From the NCBI GenBank assembly GCA_963807305.1, contig CAWEBN010000011.1, positions 62,001 through 126,000 on the forward strand: DNA of 64,000 nucleotides, read 5' to 3'. The position numbers and the translations under genes are program-made. Source of the stretch: JAOPZW01 sp963807305 (GTDB lineage: Bacteria; Actinomycetota; Thermoleophilia; Solirubrobacterales; Solirubrobacteraceae). A model generated the notes under the pieces. It was given only the letters and a program-made list of their open reading frames with translations, was not told the DNA's origin and ran no database searches. Positions 54,911 through 63,818 of the stretch are shown in pieces (the stretch's first letter is position 1; each line of letters opens with the position of its first letter).

Positions 54911-56290
54911 TTGAGCACCTACACGTCGACAACCCCTGAGGACCTCGAGGCGATGCTGGCCGAGATCGGCGTCGGCTCGCTCGAGGAGCTCTTCGATCGC
55001 CAGATCCCGGCCGCCGTGCGTCTGCAGCGCCCGCTCGACCTGCCCGCCGGCATGGCCGAGCAGGACGTCTACGCGCACCTGCGCGCGCTGGCCGCGGCCA
55101 ACACCAGCGCCGAGGACGAGATCACCTTCCTCGGCGCCGGAATGTATGACCACTACGTCCCGGCCGTCATCGACATGCTCATGGGGCGCTCGGAGTTCCT
55201 GACGCCGTACACGCCCTACCAGCCCGAGATCTCGCAGGGCGGGCTGCAGGTGATGTTCGAGTACCAGACGGCCATCTCCGAGCTGACTGCGCTCCCCGTG
55301 TCCAACGCGAGCGTCTACGAGGGCCCCAGCGCCGTCGGCGCCGCCGCCTACCTGGCCAAGCTCGCCAACGGCAAGCCCCGGGTCGTCGTCTCGCGCGGCG
55401 TGCACCCGCACTCGCGCGCGGCGCTGCGCACGCTGGCGGCCGGCTACGGCCACGAGGTCGTCGAGGTCGGGCTGCGCGACGGCGCGACCGACGCCGATGC
55501 CTGGGCCGCCGCCATCGACCAGGACACGAGCGCGGTGATCTTCCAGCAGCCCAACTTCCTCGGTGCCGTCGAGGACGCCGCCGCGCTGGCGGGCGCGGCC
55601 AAGGACTCGCCCGCGGTCGTCGTCGGCTCCTACGACCCGATCCCGCTGGGGATCCTCAAGCCGCCGGGCGAGTGCGGCGTCGACGTCGCCGTGGGGGAGG
55701 GGCAGACGCTCGGCAACCGCCTGGACTTCGGCGGCCCGTCCTTCGGCTTCTTCGCCGCCACCGAGGCCTATCTGCGGCGCATGCCCGGGCGCATCGCGGG
55801 CGAGACGCGCGACGTCGACGGGCGCCGCGGCTTCGTGCTCACGCTCCAGACGCGCGAGCAGCACATCCGCCGCGAGAAGGCGACCTCCAACATCTGCACC
55901 GCCCAGGCGCTCAACGCGCTGGCCGGCGTCGTCTACCTGACCTGGCTGGGGCGACGCGGCCTCGTCGAGCTCGGCGAGCTGCTGCTGCAGCGCACGCACT
56001 ACGCGCGCGAGGCGCTGACCGCGCTCGACGGCGTCGAGGCGCTCCACGAGCAGCCGGTGGTGCGCGAGTTCGCCATACGGGTGCAGGCGCCGGTGGACAA
56101 GGTCATCGCCCGCTGCCAGGACGCCGGCGTCAACCCGGGCTTCGCCCTCGGACGCGAGTACGAAGAGCACCCCGACGGCCTGCTCGTCGCCGTCACCGAG
56201 CAGCGCTCCAAGGCGGACATCGACCGCCTGGCCGACGTCCTCGGCGCCGCGGTGGCCGCCGAGCGCCAGACCGCGGGGGCCACGGCATGA
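54911..56290 (+). CDS. gcvPA: Glycine dehydrogenase subunit 1 (P-protein alpha)
   Basis: 459 residues from TTG 54911. Motifs ITFLGAGMYDHYVP, FLTPYTPYQPEISQGGLQ, YEGPSAVGAAA and LGNRLDFGGPSFGFFA match the N-terminal half of glycine decarboxylase. With the beta subunit it decarboxylates glycine and loads the lipoyl arm. The split form is typical of Gram-positives and thermophiles. Overlaps gcvPB by ATGA. Confidence 0.95.
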   Translation: MSTYTSTTPEDLEAMLAEIGVGSLEELFDRQIPAAVRLQRPLDLPAGMAEQDVYAHLRALAAANTSAEDEITFLGAGMYDHYVPAVIDMLMGRSEFLTPYTPYQPEISQGGLQVMFEYQTAISELTALPVSNASVYEGPSAVGAAAYLAKLANGKPRVVVSRGVHPHSRAALRTLAAGYGHEVVEVGLRDGATDADAWAAAIDQDTSAVIFQQPNFLGAVEDAAALAGAAKDSPAVVVGSYDPIPLGILKPPGECGVDVAVGEGQTLGNRLDFGGPSFGFFAATEAYLRRMPGRIAGETRDVDGRRGFVLTLQTREQHIRREKATSNICTAQALNALAGVVYLTWLGRRGLVELGELLLQRTHYAREALTALDGVEALHEQPVVREFAIRVQAPVDKVIARCQDAGVNPGFALGREYEEHPDGLLVAVTEQRSKADIDRLADVLGAAVAAERQTAGATA

Positions 56291-57786
56291 GCGCCGCCAC
56301 CGAGACGCCGCTGCAGCGCGAGGCCGCGACCACGATCTTCGAGAAGGGCGCTCCCGGGCGCCGGGCGTTCAGCTGCCCGCCGATGGACGTGCCCGAGGTC
56401 GAGGGACTGCTCCCCGCCAGCCTCCGTCGCACCGAGCCCCCGCGCCTGCCCGAGGTCTCAGAGCCCGAGCTCGTGCGCCACTACGTCAACCTCTCCAAGC
56501 GCAACTTCGACCTCGACTCGGGCTTCTACCCGCTCGGCTCGTGCACGATGAAGCACAACCCGCGCCTGCACGAGCGCGTCGCGGGGCTGCCGGGCCATGC
56601 CCGGCTGCACCCGCTCCAGGACCCCGCGCACGCCCAGGGCGCCCTCGAGCTGATGTGGAACCTCGAGCGCGCGCTGGCTGAGATCGCGGGGCTGCCACAC
56701 GTCTCGCTGCAGCCCAGCGCGGGCTCGCACGGCGAGCTGGCCGGCGTGCTGCTGACCAAGGCCTTCCACGCCGACCACGGCCAGCAGCGCACCAAGGTCC
56801 TCACCCCCGACACCGCGCACGGGACGAACCCGGCGACGGTGACGATGGCCGGCTACGAGGTGGTCAAGGTCGGCACCGACGCCGCCGGCGGGGTCGACGT
56901 CGACGACCTGCGCGCCAAGGCGGACGAGAGCGTCGCCTGCCTGATGCTCACCAACCCCAACACGCTGGGGATCTTCGACGCGAACATCGAGGAGATCGCG
57001 CACGTCGTACACGACGTGGGGGCGACCCTCTACTACGACGGCGCCAACCTCAACGCGGTCATGGGCATCTCCCGCCCGGGCGACATGGGCTTCGACATCG
57101 TGCACTTCAACCTGCACAAGTCCTTCACCCAGCCCCACGGCGGCGGCGGCCCCGGCGCGGGCCCGATCGCGGTGTCCGATCGCATCGAGCCCTACCTGCC
57201 GCGGCCCGTCATCACCCGCTCGGGCGACGGCCGCTTCGATCTCGATGACTCCCGTCCGAAGTCGATCGGCAAGCTGCGCGGGTTCCAGGGCAACTACGGC
57301 TGCTTCGTGCGCTCCTACGCCTACATCCGCTCGCTGGGCGCCGAGGGGCTCAAGGACGCGTCCGAGACGGCCGTGCTCAACGCCAACTACCTGCTCGCGC
57401 GGCTGCGCAGCCTCGGCGTGGCCGAGCAGCTGCCGCTCGCCTTCGGCGAGCTGTGCATGCACGAGTTCGTCCTCTCCGGCGCGCCGATGAAGCGCGAGCT
57501 GCAGATCCGCACCCTCGATCTCGCCAAGCGCCTGCTCGACCACGGCTTCCACCCGCCGACGGTCTACTTCCCGCTGCTGGTCGACGAGGCGCTGCTCATC
57601 GAGCCCACCGAGACCGAGACGCGCGAGACGCTCGACGCGTTCGCCGAGGTCGTGGCCGACATCCTGCGCGAGGCGCGCGAGGACCCCACCATCGCCCGCG
57701 AGGCGCCCTACTCGACGCCGGTGCGCCGCCTCGACGAGGCGGCCGCGGCCAAGCGCCCGGTGCTCCGCCAGACGCTCTCGGCGTAA
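56287..57786 (+). CDS. gcvPB: Glycine dehydrogenase subunit 2 (P-protein beta)
   Basis: 499 residues, ATG 56287. YPLGSCTMKHNPR, LQPSAGSHGELAGV, DTAHGTNPATVTMAGYEVV, MLTNPNTLGIFD and the PLP-lysine motif HFNLHKSFTQPHGGGGPG identify the catalytic C-terminal half of glycine decarboxylase. Acts with GcvPA. Last gene of the operon; a structured region follows. Confidence 0.96.
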   Translation: MSAATETPLQREAATTIFEKGAPGRRAFSCPPMDVPEVEGLLPASLRRTEPPRLPEVSEPELVRHYVNLSKRNFDLDSGFYPLGSCTMKHNPRLHERVAGLPGHARLHPLQDPAHAQGALELMWNLERALAEIAGLPHVSLQPSAGSHGELAGVLLTKAFHADHGQQRTKVLTPDTAHGTNPATVTMAGYEVVKVGTDAAGGVDVDDLRAKADESVACLMLTNPNTLGIFDANIEEIAHVVHDVGATLYYDGANLNAVMGISRPGDMGFDIVHFNLHKSFTQPHGGGGPGAGPIAVSDRIEPYLPRPVITRSGDGRFDLDDSRPKSIGKLRGFQGNYGCFVRSYAYIRSLGAEGLKDASETAVLNANYLLARLRSLGVAEQLPLAFGELCMHEFVLSGAPMKRELQIRTLDLAKRLLDHGFHPPTVYFPLLVDEALLIEPTETETRETLDAFAEVVADILREAREDPTIAREAPYSTPVRRLDEAAAAKRPVLRQTLSA

Positions 57787-57894
57787 GGCGCCGGACGCCG
57801 CCCTACCCGGTCCGCGCACCTGTTCAGGCAAGTGCGATTGAATTCTGGCGCGTTCGGGCATAGGGGGTTTCGTCGCGAGCTTCTCGCGGCCCGG

Positions 57895-58004
57895 CCATTC
57901 GCCCCCCGGCCGGCTTGAAAGCGGGAGCCCGCTCCGGCGCCCTCGAACACCATTCGCCCCCCAGGTGCTCGAGAGCTTGTCGGAGCGGAGCTCCCGCTTT
58001 TCTT
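57895..58004 (+). terminator. Structured leader or terminator between gcvPB and trpS
   Basis: AGCGGGAGCCCGCTCCG (57920-57936) pairs with CGGAGCGGAGCTCCCGCT (57981-57998) with one bulged base. Inside, CTCGA-A-CACC (57942-57951) faces GGTG-C-TCGAG (57964-57973). TTTCTTT follows at 57999, so it can terminate. The 13-mer CCATTCGCCCCCC occurs twice, at 57895-57907 (before the stem) and 57950-57962 (in its loop), and may allow alternative folds. It ends about 24 bases before the trpS start. A small hairpin CGCGAG-CTT-CTCGCG precedes it at 57874-57888. Confidence 0.7.
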
Positions 58005-58027
58005 TGCGCTGGGTACGGTGTCGGGCC

Positions 58028-59023
58028 GTGCGCATCTTCTCCGGCATCCAGCCCACCGGGCGCAAGCACCTGGGCAATTACATCGGCGCGATCCGCCAGT
58101 ACGTGGAGGGTCAGGACCGCGGCGATCCGGCCATCTACTGCATCGTCGACCTGCACGCGATCAGCGTCGCCTACGACCCCACGGAGCTGCGCGAGCGGGT
58201 CTATGACACCACGGCGATCCTCCTCGCGGCGGGCCTGGAGGCCGAGCGCTGCGTGCTCTTCCGCCAGAGCGACGTCCCGGAGCACACCGAGCTGACGTGG
58301 CTGCTGTCGTCGGTGACCGCGGTCGGCGAGCTCAACCGCATGCACCAGTTCCGCGACAAGTCGGTGGCCCAGCGCGAGCTGGTCTCCGCGGCGCTGCTCT
58401 TCTACCCGGTGCTGCAGGCGGCCGACGTACTCGCCTATCGCGCCCACGAGGTGCCGGTGGGCGAGGACCAGCGTGAGCACCTCGAGCTCATGCGCGACGT
58501 GGCCCGGCGCTTCAACGCCCGCTTCGGCGAAGACATCCTCGTGGTGCCCGAGCACCGGATCCCCGACGTCGGGGCGCGGATCATGGACCTCCAGGAGCCG
58601 GCGAACAAGATGTCGACCACCGGCGGGACGCCGGAGGGCACGGTCCTCGTCCTCGACGATCCCGCGACGATCGAGAAGAAGATCAAGCGCGCGGTCACGG
58701 ACTCCGGCAGCGAGATCGTCCGCGCCGCCGACAAGCCCGGGGTCACCAACCTGATCGACATCCTCGCCGTCGCGCGCGGGCTGACGCCGGAGGCCGTCGT
58801 GGCGGACATGGCCTCGGCGCGCGGCTACGGCGACCTCAAGGCGGCCACCGCGACCGCCGTCGTCGACATGCTCGCGCCCGTTCGCGAGCGCTACGCGGAG
58901 CTGCGCGGCGACGAGGATCGCCTCGACGCGATCCTCGCCGAGGGCGCCGGGAAGGCGTCGGCCATGGCGGGCGCGACGCTCGCCGACGTGCGCGCGGCGA
59001 TGGGCTTCGGGCCGCGCGGCTAG
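58028..59023 (+). CDS. trpS: Tryptophanyl-tRNA synthetase
   Basis: 331 residues from GTG 58028. Class I motifs: IQPTGRKHLGNYIGAI (HIGH as HLGN), LYYP-type region LLFYPVLQAADVLAY, VGEDQREHLELMRD and KMSTT (KMSKS) near residue 198. It charges tRNA-Trp. Upstream is a strong hairpin with a T-run, so trpS may be under attenuation or have its own promoter. The MFS gene begins 7 bases after its stop. Confidence 0.96.
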   Translation: MRIFSGIQPTGRKHLGNYIGAIRQYVEGQDRGDPAIYCIVDLHAISVAYDPTELRERVYDTTAILLAAGLEAERCVLFRQSDVPEHTELTWLLSSVTAVGELNRMHQFRDKSVAQRELVSAALLFYPVLQAADVLAYRAHEVPVGEDQREHLELMRDVARRFNARFGEDILVVPEHRIPDVGARIMDLQEPANKMSTTGGTPEGTVLVLDDPATIEKKIKRAVTDSGSEIVRAADKPGVTNLIDILAVARGLTPEAVVADMASARGYGDLKAATATAVVDMLAPVRERYAELRGDEDRLDAILAEGAGKASAMAGATLADVRAAMGFGPRG

Positions 59024-59030
59024 CCGCCAC

Positions 59031-60185
59031 GTGCGCCGGCTCAGCCTGCTCGTCGGCGCCATCGTCCTCGTCGACACGATGTTCTACGCGGCGATCACGC
59101 CGCTGCTGCCCGACCTCGTCGACGAGCTGCACCTCGGCAAGAACGGCGCCGGCGTGCTGGCCGGCTCCTACGCCGCGGGCACGCTGATCGGCGCGCTGCC
59201 CGCCGGCTGGCTGGCCGCGCGCGTCGGGGTCAAGGCGACGGTCCTCGCCGGCCTGACGCTCATGTCGGTCAGCGGCCTGGCCTTCGCCTTCGGCTCCTCG
59301 GTCGTCGTGGTCGACCTCGCGCGCTTCCTGCAGGGCGTCGGCGGCGCGTGCACGTGGGCCGGCGGCATGGCCTGGGTGGCCGGCGAGGCGCCGCGCGAGC
59401 GCCGCGGCGAGGTCATCGGCGGGGTCCTCGGGGCGGCCATCTTCGGCGTCCAGCTCGGGCCGGTGGTCGGCGCGCTGGCGACCGCGATCGGGCGCGAGGC
59501 GGCCTTCTCGACCACGGTGCTCTTCGGCGTGGCGCTCGGCGCCTGGGCGATGACCATGCCCGCGCCCCGCGGCTCGGAGGTCCTCACCGCGCCGGCGGCC
59601 GCGCTGCGCCAGCGCTCGATGCTCGCCGGCATGTGGCTCACGGCGCTGCCGGCGGCCGCCTTCGGCGTGCTCGACGTGCTCGCGCCGCTGCACCTGGCCG
59701 CGCTCGGGGCGAGCGGCCTCGCGCTGGGCGCGACGTTCTTCGCCGCCGCGGGCGTCGAGGCCGTCATCGCGCCCGGAGCGGGGCGGGCCGCCGATCGCCG
59801 CGGCCCGGTGCCCATCGCGCGCCTCGGGCTGGCCATCGGCGCGGTGGCGCTCGTCGTGCTGCAGCTGCCGGACAGCGCGTGGGGGCTGGCCATCGTCGTC
59901 GTGTTCGCCGCCGGCCTGCTCGGCGTGCTGTGGGTGCCGGCCGGGCTGCTGCTCACAGCCGGGGCCGAGCTCATCGACCTCGACGACGCCTACGCGTACG
60001 CGTTCTTCAACCTGGCGTGGGCCGCCGGCTTCACGGTCGGCGCGGCGGGAGGCGGCGCGCTGGCCCAGGTGACGACCGATGCGGTGCCGTATCTGCTGCT
60101 CGCCGGGGCCTACGCCGTCTCGCTGGCGGTCGCCGACCGGACTCCTCGCTACCTTGTCGCGCGTGGCGCCCGTTCCCATCGCTGA
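59031..60185 (+). CDS. MFS transporter (DHA1-like, 12 helices)
   Basis: 384 residues from GTG 59031. VDTMFYAAITPLLPDL in helix 1, AGSYAAGTLIGALPAGWLAAR (motif A region, loosely kept), and ARFLQGVGGACTWAGGMAW (motif B) fit an MFS exporter. Twelve hydrophobic stretches can be counted. Substrate unknown. Its last 23 bases overlap scpA, so it belongs to the trpS-MFS-scpAB run. Confidence 0.88.
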   Translation: MRRLSLLVGAIVLVDTMFYAAITPLLPDLVDELHLGKNGAGVLAGSYAAGTLIGALPAGWLAARVGVKATVLAGLTLMSVSGLAFAFGSSVVVVDLARFLQGVGGACTWAGGMAWVAGEAPRERRGEVIGGVLGAAIFGVQLGPVVGALATAIGREAAFSTTVLFGVALGAWAMTMPAPRGSEVLTAPAAALRQRSMLAGMWLTALPAAAFGVLDVLAPLHLAALGASGLALGATFFAAAGVEAVIAPGAGRAADRRGPVPIARLGLAIGAVALVVLQLPDSAWGLAIVVVFAAGLLGVLWVPAGLLLTAGAELIDLDDAYAYAFFNLAWAAGFTVGAAGGGALAQVTTDAVPYLLLAGAYAVSLAVADRTPRYLVARGARSHR

Positions 60186-60924
60186 CCTCGAGCTGGACCT
60201 CGAGGTGTTCTCCGGGCCGTTCGACCTGCTGCTCACGCTCGTGCTGCGTGAGGAGGTCGACCTGCTCGAGGTCGAGCTGGCCGACGTGGTCCTCAGCTAC
60301 CTCGACTTCCTGGAGCGCCGCGGCGAGCTCGACCTCGAGGCGGCGACCGAGTTCCTCGTCCTCATCGCGGCCCTGCTGGAGCTCAAGTCGCGGCTCATGC
60401 TGCCGCGCGAGGAGGAGGAGCTGCTCGACCTCGAGCCGGGCGAGGCGGCCGAGGAGCTGCTGGCGCGCATGCTCGAGGCGCGCCGCTACCGCCGGGCGGC
60501 CGAGCACCTGGCCAACCGCCTGGCCGACGAGGACGGCCATCGCTTCCGCGCCGCGCCGCTGCCGCCGGCCCTGCGCCGCGTCACCTACGACGACGCGGGA
60601 GCCGTCTACGAGCCCGGGCAGCTCGGCGCGGCCATCGGCGGGCTGCTGCGCGTGCCTGAGCCACTGCGCCTGGATCACCTGACCGTCCCGCGGGTCACGG
60701 TAGCGGAGCGCCTCGCGCACCTGCGCTTGCTGCTGCGTGGCGGCGCGTGCTCGTTCGACGATGCCGTGCGCGGCGCCGATCGCGTCACCGTGGCGGTCAC
60801 GCTCTTCGCGCTGCTCGAGCTCTACAAGCAGGGCGAGGCGAGCTGGCGCCAGGACGAGCCGTTCGGCGACATCGCCATCACGGCCATGGCGCACGTACCG
60901 GCGCGCGAGGCGACGGCGTCGTGA
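60163..60924 (+). CDS. scpA: Segregation and condensation protein A
   Basis: 253 residues from GTG 60163, in the end of the MFS gene. LEVFSGPFDLLLTLVLREEVDLLEV is the kleisin N-terminal motif (quoted in part), followed by FLVLIAALLELKSRLMLP and the C-terminal winged helix (VTLFALLELYKQGEASWRQ). ScpA bridges the SMC heads in chromosome condensation. The N-terminus before SGPFDLLL is short. The scpB start overlaps its stop (GTGA). Confidence 0.94.
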   Translation: MAPVPIADLELDLEVFSGPFDLLLTLVLREEVDLLEVELADVVLSYLDFLERRGELDLEAATEFLVLIAALLELKSRLMLPREEEELLDLEPGEAAEELLARMLEARRYRRAAEHLANRLADEDGHRFRAAPLPPALRRVTYDDAGAVYEPGQLGAAIGGLLRVPEPLRLDHLTVPRVTVAERLAHLRLLLRGGACSFDDAVRGADRVTVAVTLFALLELYKQGEASWRQDEPFGDIAITAMAHVPAREATAS

Positions 60925-61517
60925 GCGCCCTCGCCCGCACCCTCGAGGCGCTGCTCTTCCTCTCCAGCGAGCCCGTCAGCGCCGCGGACCTGGCCTCGGC
61001 GGCCGAATGCGACGCCGGCGAGCTGGCCGAGGCGCTCGACGAGCTGCGCGCCACCTATGCGCCGGGCGAGCGCGGCCTCGTGCTGCGCGAGCTGGCCGGG
61101 GGCTTCACGCTGGCCACGACGCCGGAGACCGAGCCCGCGGCGCGCCGGCTGCTGGCCAAGCCGCGCACGCCGCCGCTGACCCCCGCGCAGGCCGAGACGC
61201 TGGCCATCGTCGCCTACCTGCAGCCCGTCTCGCGCCCGGAGATCACGCGCATCCGCGGCGTCAGCGCCGACTCGGCATCCGGGACGCTGCTCGAGCGCGG
61301 CCTGGTCGAGGAGGGCGGGCGCTCGCACTTCGGCGCCGTGCTCTACCGCACGACACCGCTCTTCCTCAAGCTCTTCGGGCTCGAGTCGCTCGACGACCTG
61401 CCGGACCCCAGCGAGTGGGACCCGAGCCCTGACGAGGAGGCCGACCTGCGCGAGCGCCTGCTCAAGGCCGGCGAGGCGAGAGCGGGCGGCAGCCCGGCGG
61501 TCGCGGACGCCGCTTGA
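60921..61517 (+). CDS. scpB: Segregation and condensation protein B
   Basis: 198 residues, GTG 60921. Two winged-helix domains: LARTLEALLFLSSEPVSAAD and LTPAQAETLAIVAYLQPVSR, the latter with PEITRIRGVSADSASGTLLE and ending YRTTPLFLKLFGLESLDDLP, the ScpB signature. It stabilises the ScpA-SMC ring. Paired with scpA as usual. Confidence 0.94.
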   Translation: MSALARTLEALLFLSSEPVSAADLASAAECDAGELAEALDELRATYAPGERGLVLRELAGGFTLATTPETEPAARRLLAKPRTPPLTPAQAETLAIVAYLQPVSRPEITRIRGVSADSASGTLLERGLVEEGGRSHFGAVLYRTTPLFLKLFGLESLDDLPDPSEWDPSPDEEADLRERLLKAGEARAGGSPAVADAA

Positions 61518-61520
61518 GCG

Positions 61521-62045
61521 ATGATGCGCACGCTCTCCGAAGACCTGGCAGAGCGGATGCGCGAAGGCGGCGACGGGCGCTCGGACATCTGGCGCGCCTT
61601 CGCCGATCGTGAGCTGTTCGCACGGGTGGTCGCCGCTCTGGCGGCGCCCTACCGCGGCGAGCGGTACACGAAGGTCGCCGGCCTCGAGGCGCGCGGCTTC
61701 GTCCTCGGCGGGGCGATGGCGGCCCACACGGGCGCCGGCTTCGTGGCCGTGCGCAAGGCGGACGGCTGGCTGCCCGGCGAACTGGCGGAGGCCGTGTCCG
61801 GGCCCGACTGGCAGGGCCACACCCACGCGCTGCGGATGCAGCGCGACGCGCTCGGCCCCGAGGACCGCGTCGTCCTCGTCGACGACTGGTTCGAGACCGG
61901 CTCGCAGGCGCTCGCGGGGCGCCAGCTCATCGAGAGCACCGGCGCGACGCTCGTGGGCATGTCGATCGTCGTCGACGACCTCTCCGACGAGGCCCGCGAG
62001 GGCCTCGGGCGGCTGCACGCGCTGCTACGCGCTGACGCCCTCTAG
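61521..62045 (+). CDS. Phosphoribosyltransferase (adenine-PRT-like)
   Basis: 174 residues from ATG 61521 (ATG 61524 equally likely). The PRPP-binding loop is VVLVDDWFETGSQA, and KVAGLEARGFVLGGAMAAHTG with FVAVRKADGWLPG gives the APRT-like front half. Type I PRTs transfer a base to PRPP in salvage; xanthine or adenine are the best guesses. Its end overlaps the hydrolase gene on the other strand by 21 bases. Confidence 0.83.
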   Translation: MMRTLSEDLAERMREGGDGRSDIWRAFADRELFARVVAALAAPYRGERYTKVAGLEARGFVLGGAMAAHTGAGFVAVRKADGWLPGELAEAVSGPDWQGHTHALRMQRDALGPEDRVVLVDDWFETGSQALAGRQLIESTGATLVGMSIVVDDLSDEAREGLGRLHALLRADAL

Positions 62046-62768
62046 CCAGGGCCGCAGCAGCTCAGCGGTGGCGTCGGGGCGCTCGAGGGCGATGAGGTGC
62101 CCGGCGTCCTTGATGACGGCGCGCTCGGCGCCGTCGATCTCGGCCGCGAAGTGATCGGCGATCCGGGCGAAGTCGGGCATCGGGTCCTTGGCGCCCGAGA
62201 CGACGAGGGTCGGCACCTTGATGGCTGCCAGGTCGACCGGCAGGGGGAGCTCCTGCGCCTCGACGCCCTGCTGGAGCGCGAAGGCGTCGCGGGTCATCTC
62301 CTCGACGAGGTCGCGCACCCCGGGGCGGGGCTTCCAGACGCGCAGGCCGAGCGCCACCGCGGCCTCGATGTCGTCGGCGGCAAGCAGCGCGTCCTCCTTC
62401 TCGCGGAACGAGACGATCTGCGGCGACCACTCCGAGTCGTCGCGGTCGCGGTCGGTCGACGCCAGCAGGGCCAGCGCGGCGACGCGCTCGGGCGCCTTGG
62501 TCGCCAGCTGCAGCGCGATCCAGCCGCCCAACGAGGAGCCCACGAGGGCGGCGCGCCCGATCCGCAGGTCGTCGAACATGCCCAGGAGGTCGTCGGCGTG
62601 GGAGTACTCGCCCGGCGGCAGCGGCGTGCTCCCATGGCCGCGGAGGTCGGGGATGTGCAGGCGCATGCCGTCGATGCGCTCGGCCACGGGGTGCCACATG
62701 CGTCCGTCGACCCCGCCCGCGTGGATGAACACGACGCGCGGCGTGCGGCGGCTGCGCCAGAGCCTCAT
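62025..62768 (-). CDS. Alpha/beta hydrolase
   Basis: 247 residues from ATG 62768, overlapping the rlmN stop (ATGA). The oxyanion region is VVFIHAGGVDGRMW, the nucleophile elbow GSSLGGWIALQLA, the acid VVSGAKDPMPDFA and the catalytic His DAGHLIALERPDA. Likely an esterase or haloperoxidase-type hydrolase; substrate unknown. Translationally coupled to rlmN with no obvious functional tie. Confidence 0.88.
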   Translation of the reverse strand: MRLWRSRRTPRVVFIHAGGVDGRMWHPVAERIDGMRLHIPDLRGHGSTPLPPGEYSHADDLLGMFDDLRIGRAALVGSSLGGWIALQLATKAPERVAALALLASTDRDRDDSEWSPQIVSFREKEDALLAADDIEAAVALGLRVWKPRPGVRDLVEEMTRDAFALQQGVEAQELPLPVDLAAIKVPTLVVSGAKDPMPDFARIADHFAAEIDGAERAVIKDAGHLIALERPDATAELLRPWLEGVSA

Positions 62769-63742
62769 GCCTTCGCCGCCAGCTGGCCGCACGCCGCGTC
62801 GATGTCGCGCCCGCGCGTGAGGCGCACGGTCGCGCCGATCCCGTGCTCCTCCAGGACGGCCTGGAAGGCGGCGATCGCCTCGCGGCTGGAGCCGTCGTAC
62901 ATCCCGGTCGGGTTGTACGGGATGAGGTTGACCTTGAACATCTTGGGATCGAGTGCGCGGGCGAGCTGAACGGCCTGCTCGTAGCGGTCGTTGACGCCGC
63001 CGAGCATCACATACTCGACGAAGACCATCCGGCGCTTGGCCTCGTAGAAGCGCCGGCACGCGGCCAGCACGTCGGCCAGCGGATAGCGGTCGTTGACCGG
63101 CATGATCTCCGAGCGCAGCGCGTCGTCGGCGGCGTGGACGGAGAGCGCCAGGCGGATCGGCATCGGCTGCGCCGCGAGCGCGTCGATGCCGGGGATCCAG
63201 CCCACGGTCGAGATCGCGGTGCGGCGGTGCGTGATGCCCAGGTCGGGCAGGCGCTCGCAGGCGGCGAGCACGTTGTCGAGGTTCATCATCGGCTCGCCCA
63301 TGCCCATGAACACCGCGTGGTCGACGTCGTCCATGCGCCGGAAGTGCAGCGCCTGGTCGAGGATCTCGCTCGCGGTGAGGTTGCGCCCGAACTTCATCTG
63401 GCCGGTCGCGCAGAAGCTGCAGGTCAGCGGGCAGCCCGACTGCGAGGACAGGCACAGCGAGCGGCGGTCGTCGCGGTAGCGCATGAGCACGGCCTCGACC
63501 GGGCGGCCGTCGTGGGTGCGAAACAGCGCCTTGACCGTGCCGTCGCGCGCGTGCGCCTCGTCCTCGAGGGTCAGCGAGGAGAACGGGACCTCGGCCGCCA
63601 GGCGCCCGCGCAGCGCGACCGGCAGGTTGGTCATCGCGTCGTAGCCCCCGGCGCCGCGGGCCGTCCACGCCCAGACCTGGGCGGCGCGGAAGCGCGGCTC
63701 GCCTTCGGCGCGAAGGCGCTCTGACAGCAGCTGGAGATCCAT
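62765..63742 (-). CDS. rlmN: 23S rRNA/tRNA adenine-2 methyltransferase RlmN (radical SAM)
   Basis: 325 residues from ATG 63742; earlier in-frame starts would run over the divergent promoter. The radical-SAM cluster is SGCPLTCSFCATGQMKFGRN (CxxxCxxC), with FMGMGEPMMNLDNVLAA, TVGWIPGI and ALSVHAADDALR. A resolving Cys lies near the end in IDAACGQL, as in RlmN and Cfr. It C2-methylates A2503 of 23S rRNA. Divergent from the glycosyltransferase gene. Confidence 0.94.
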   Translation of the reverse strand: MDLQLLSERLRAEGEPRFRAAQVWAWTARGAGGYDAMTNLPVALRGRLAAEVPFSSLTLEDEAHARDGTVKALFRTHDGRPVEAVLMRYRDDRRSLCLSSQSGCPLTCSFCATGQMKFGRNLTASEILDQALHFRRMDDVDHAVFMGMGEPMMNLDNVLAACERLPDLGITHRRTAISTVGWIPGIDALAAQPMPIRLALSVHAADDALRSEIMPVNDRYPLADVLAACRRFYEAKRRMVFVEYVMLGGVNDRYEQAVQLARALDPKMFKVNLIPYNPTGMYDGSSREAIAAFQAVLEEHGIGATVRLTRGRDIDAACGQLAAKA

Positions 63743-63818
63743 CGCGGACACGGTAGCGGCGCGCGCAGTGTGCGCGACGTCACGGGAAGCAGCCTCGACT
63801 GTGGCCGTCAGATCCACC

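Noticed and set aside
57787..58027. T-box leader for trpS
   Set aside because: No T-box consensus and no specifier-loop arrangement seen; only a terminator-like stem with alternatives.
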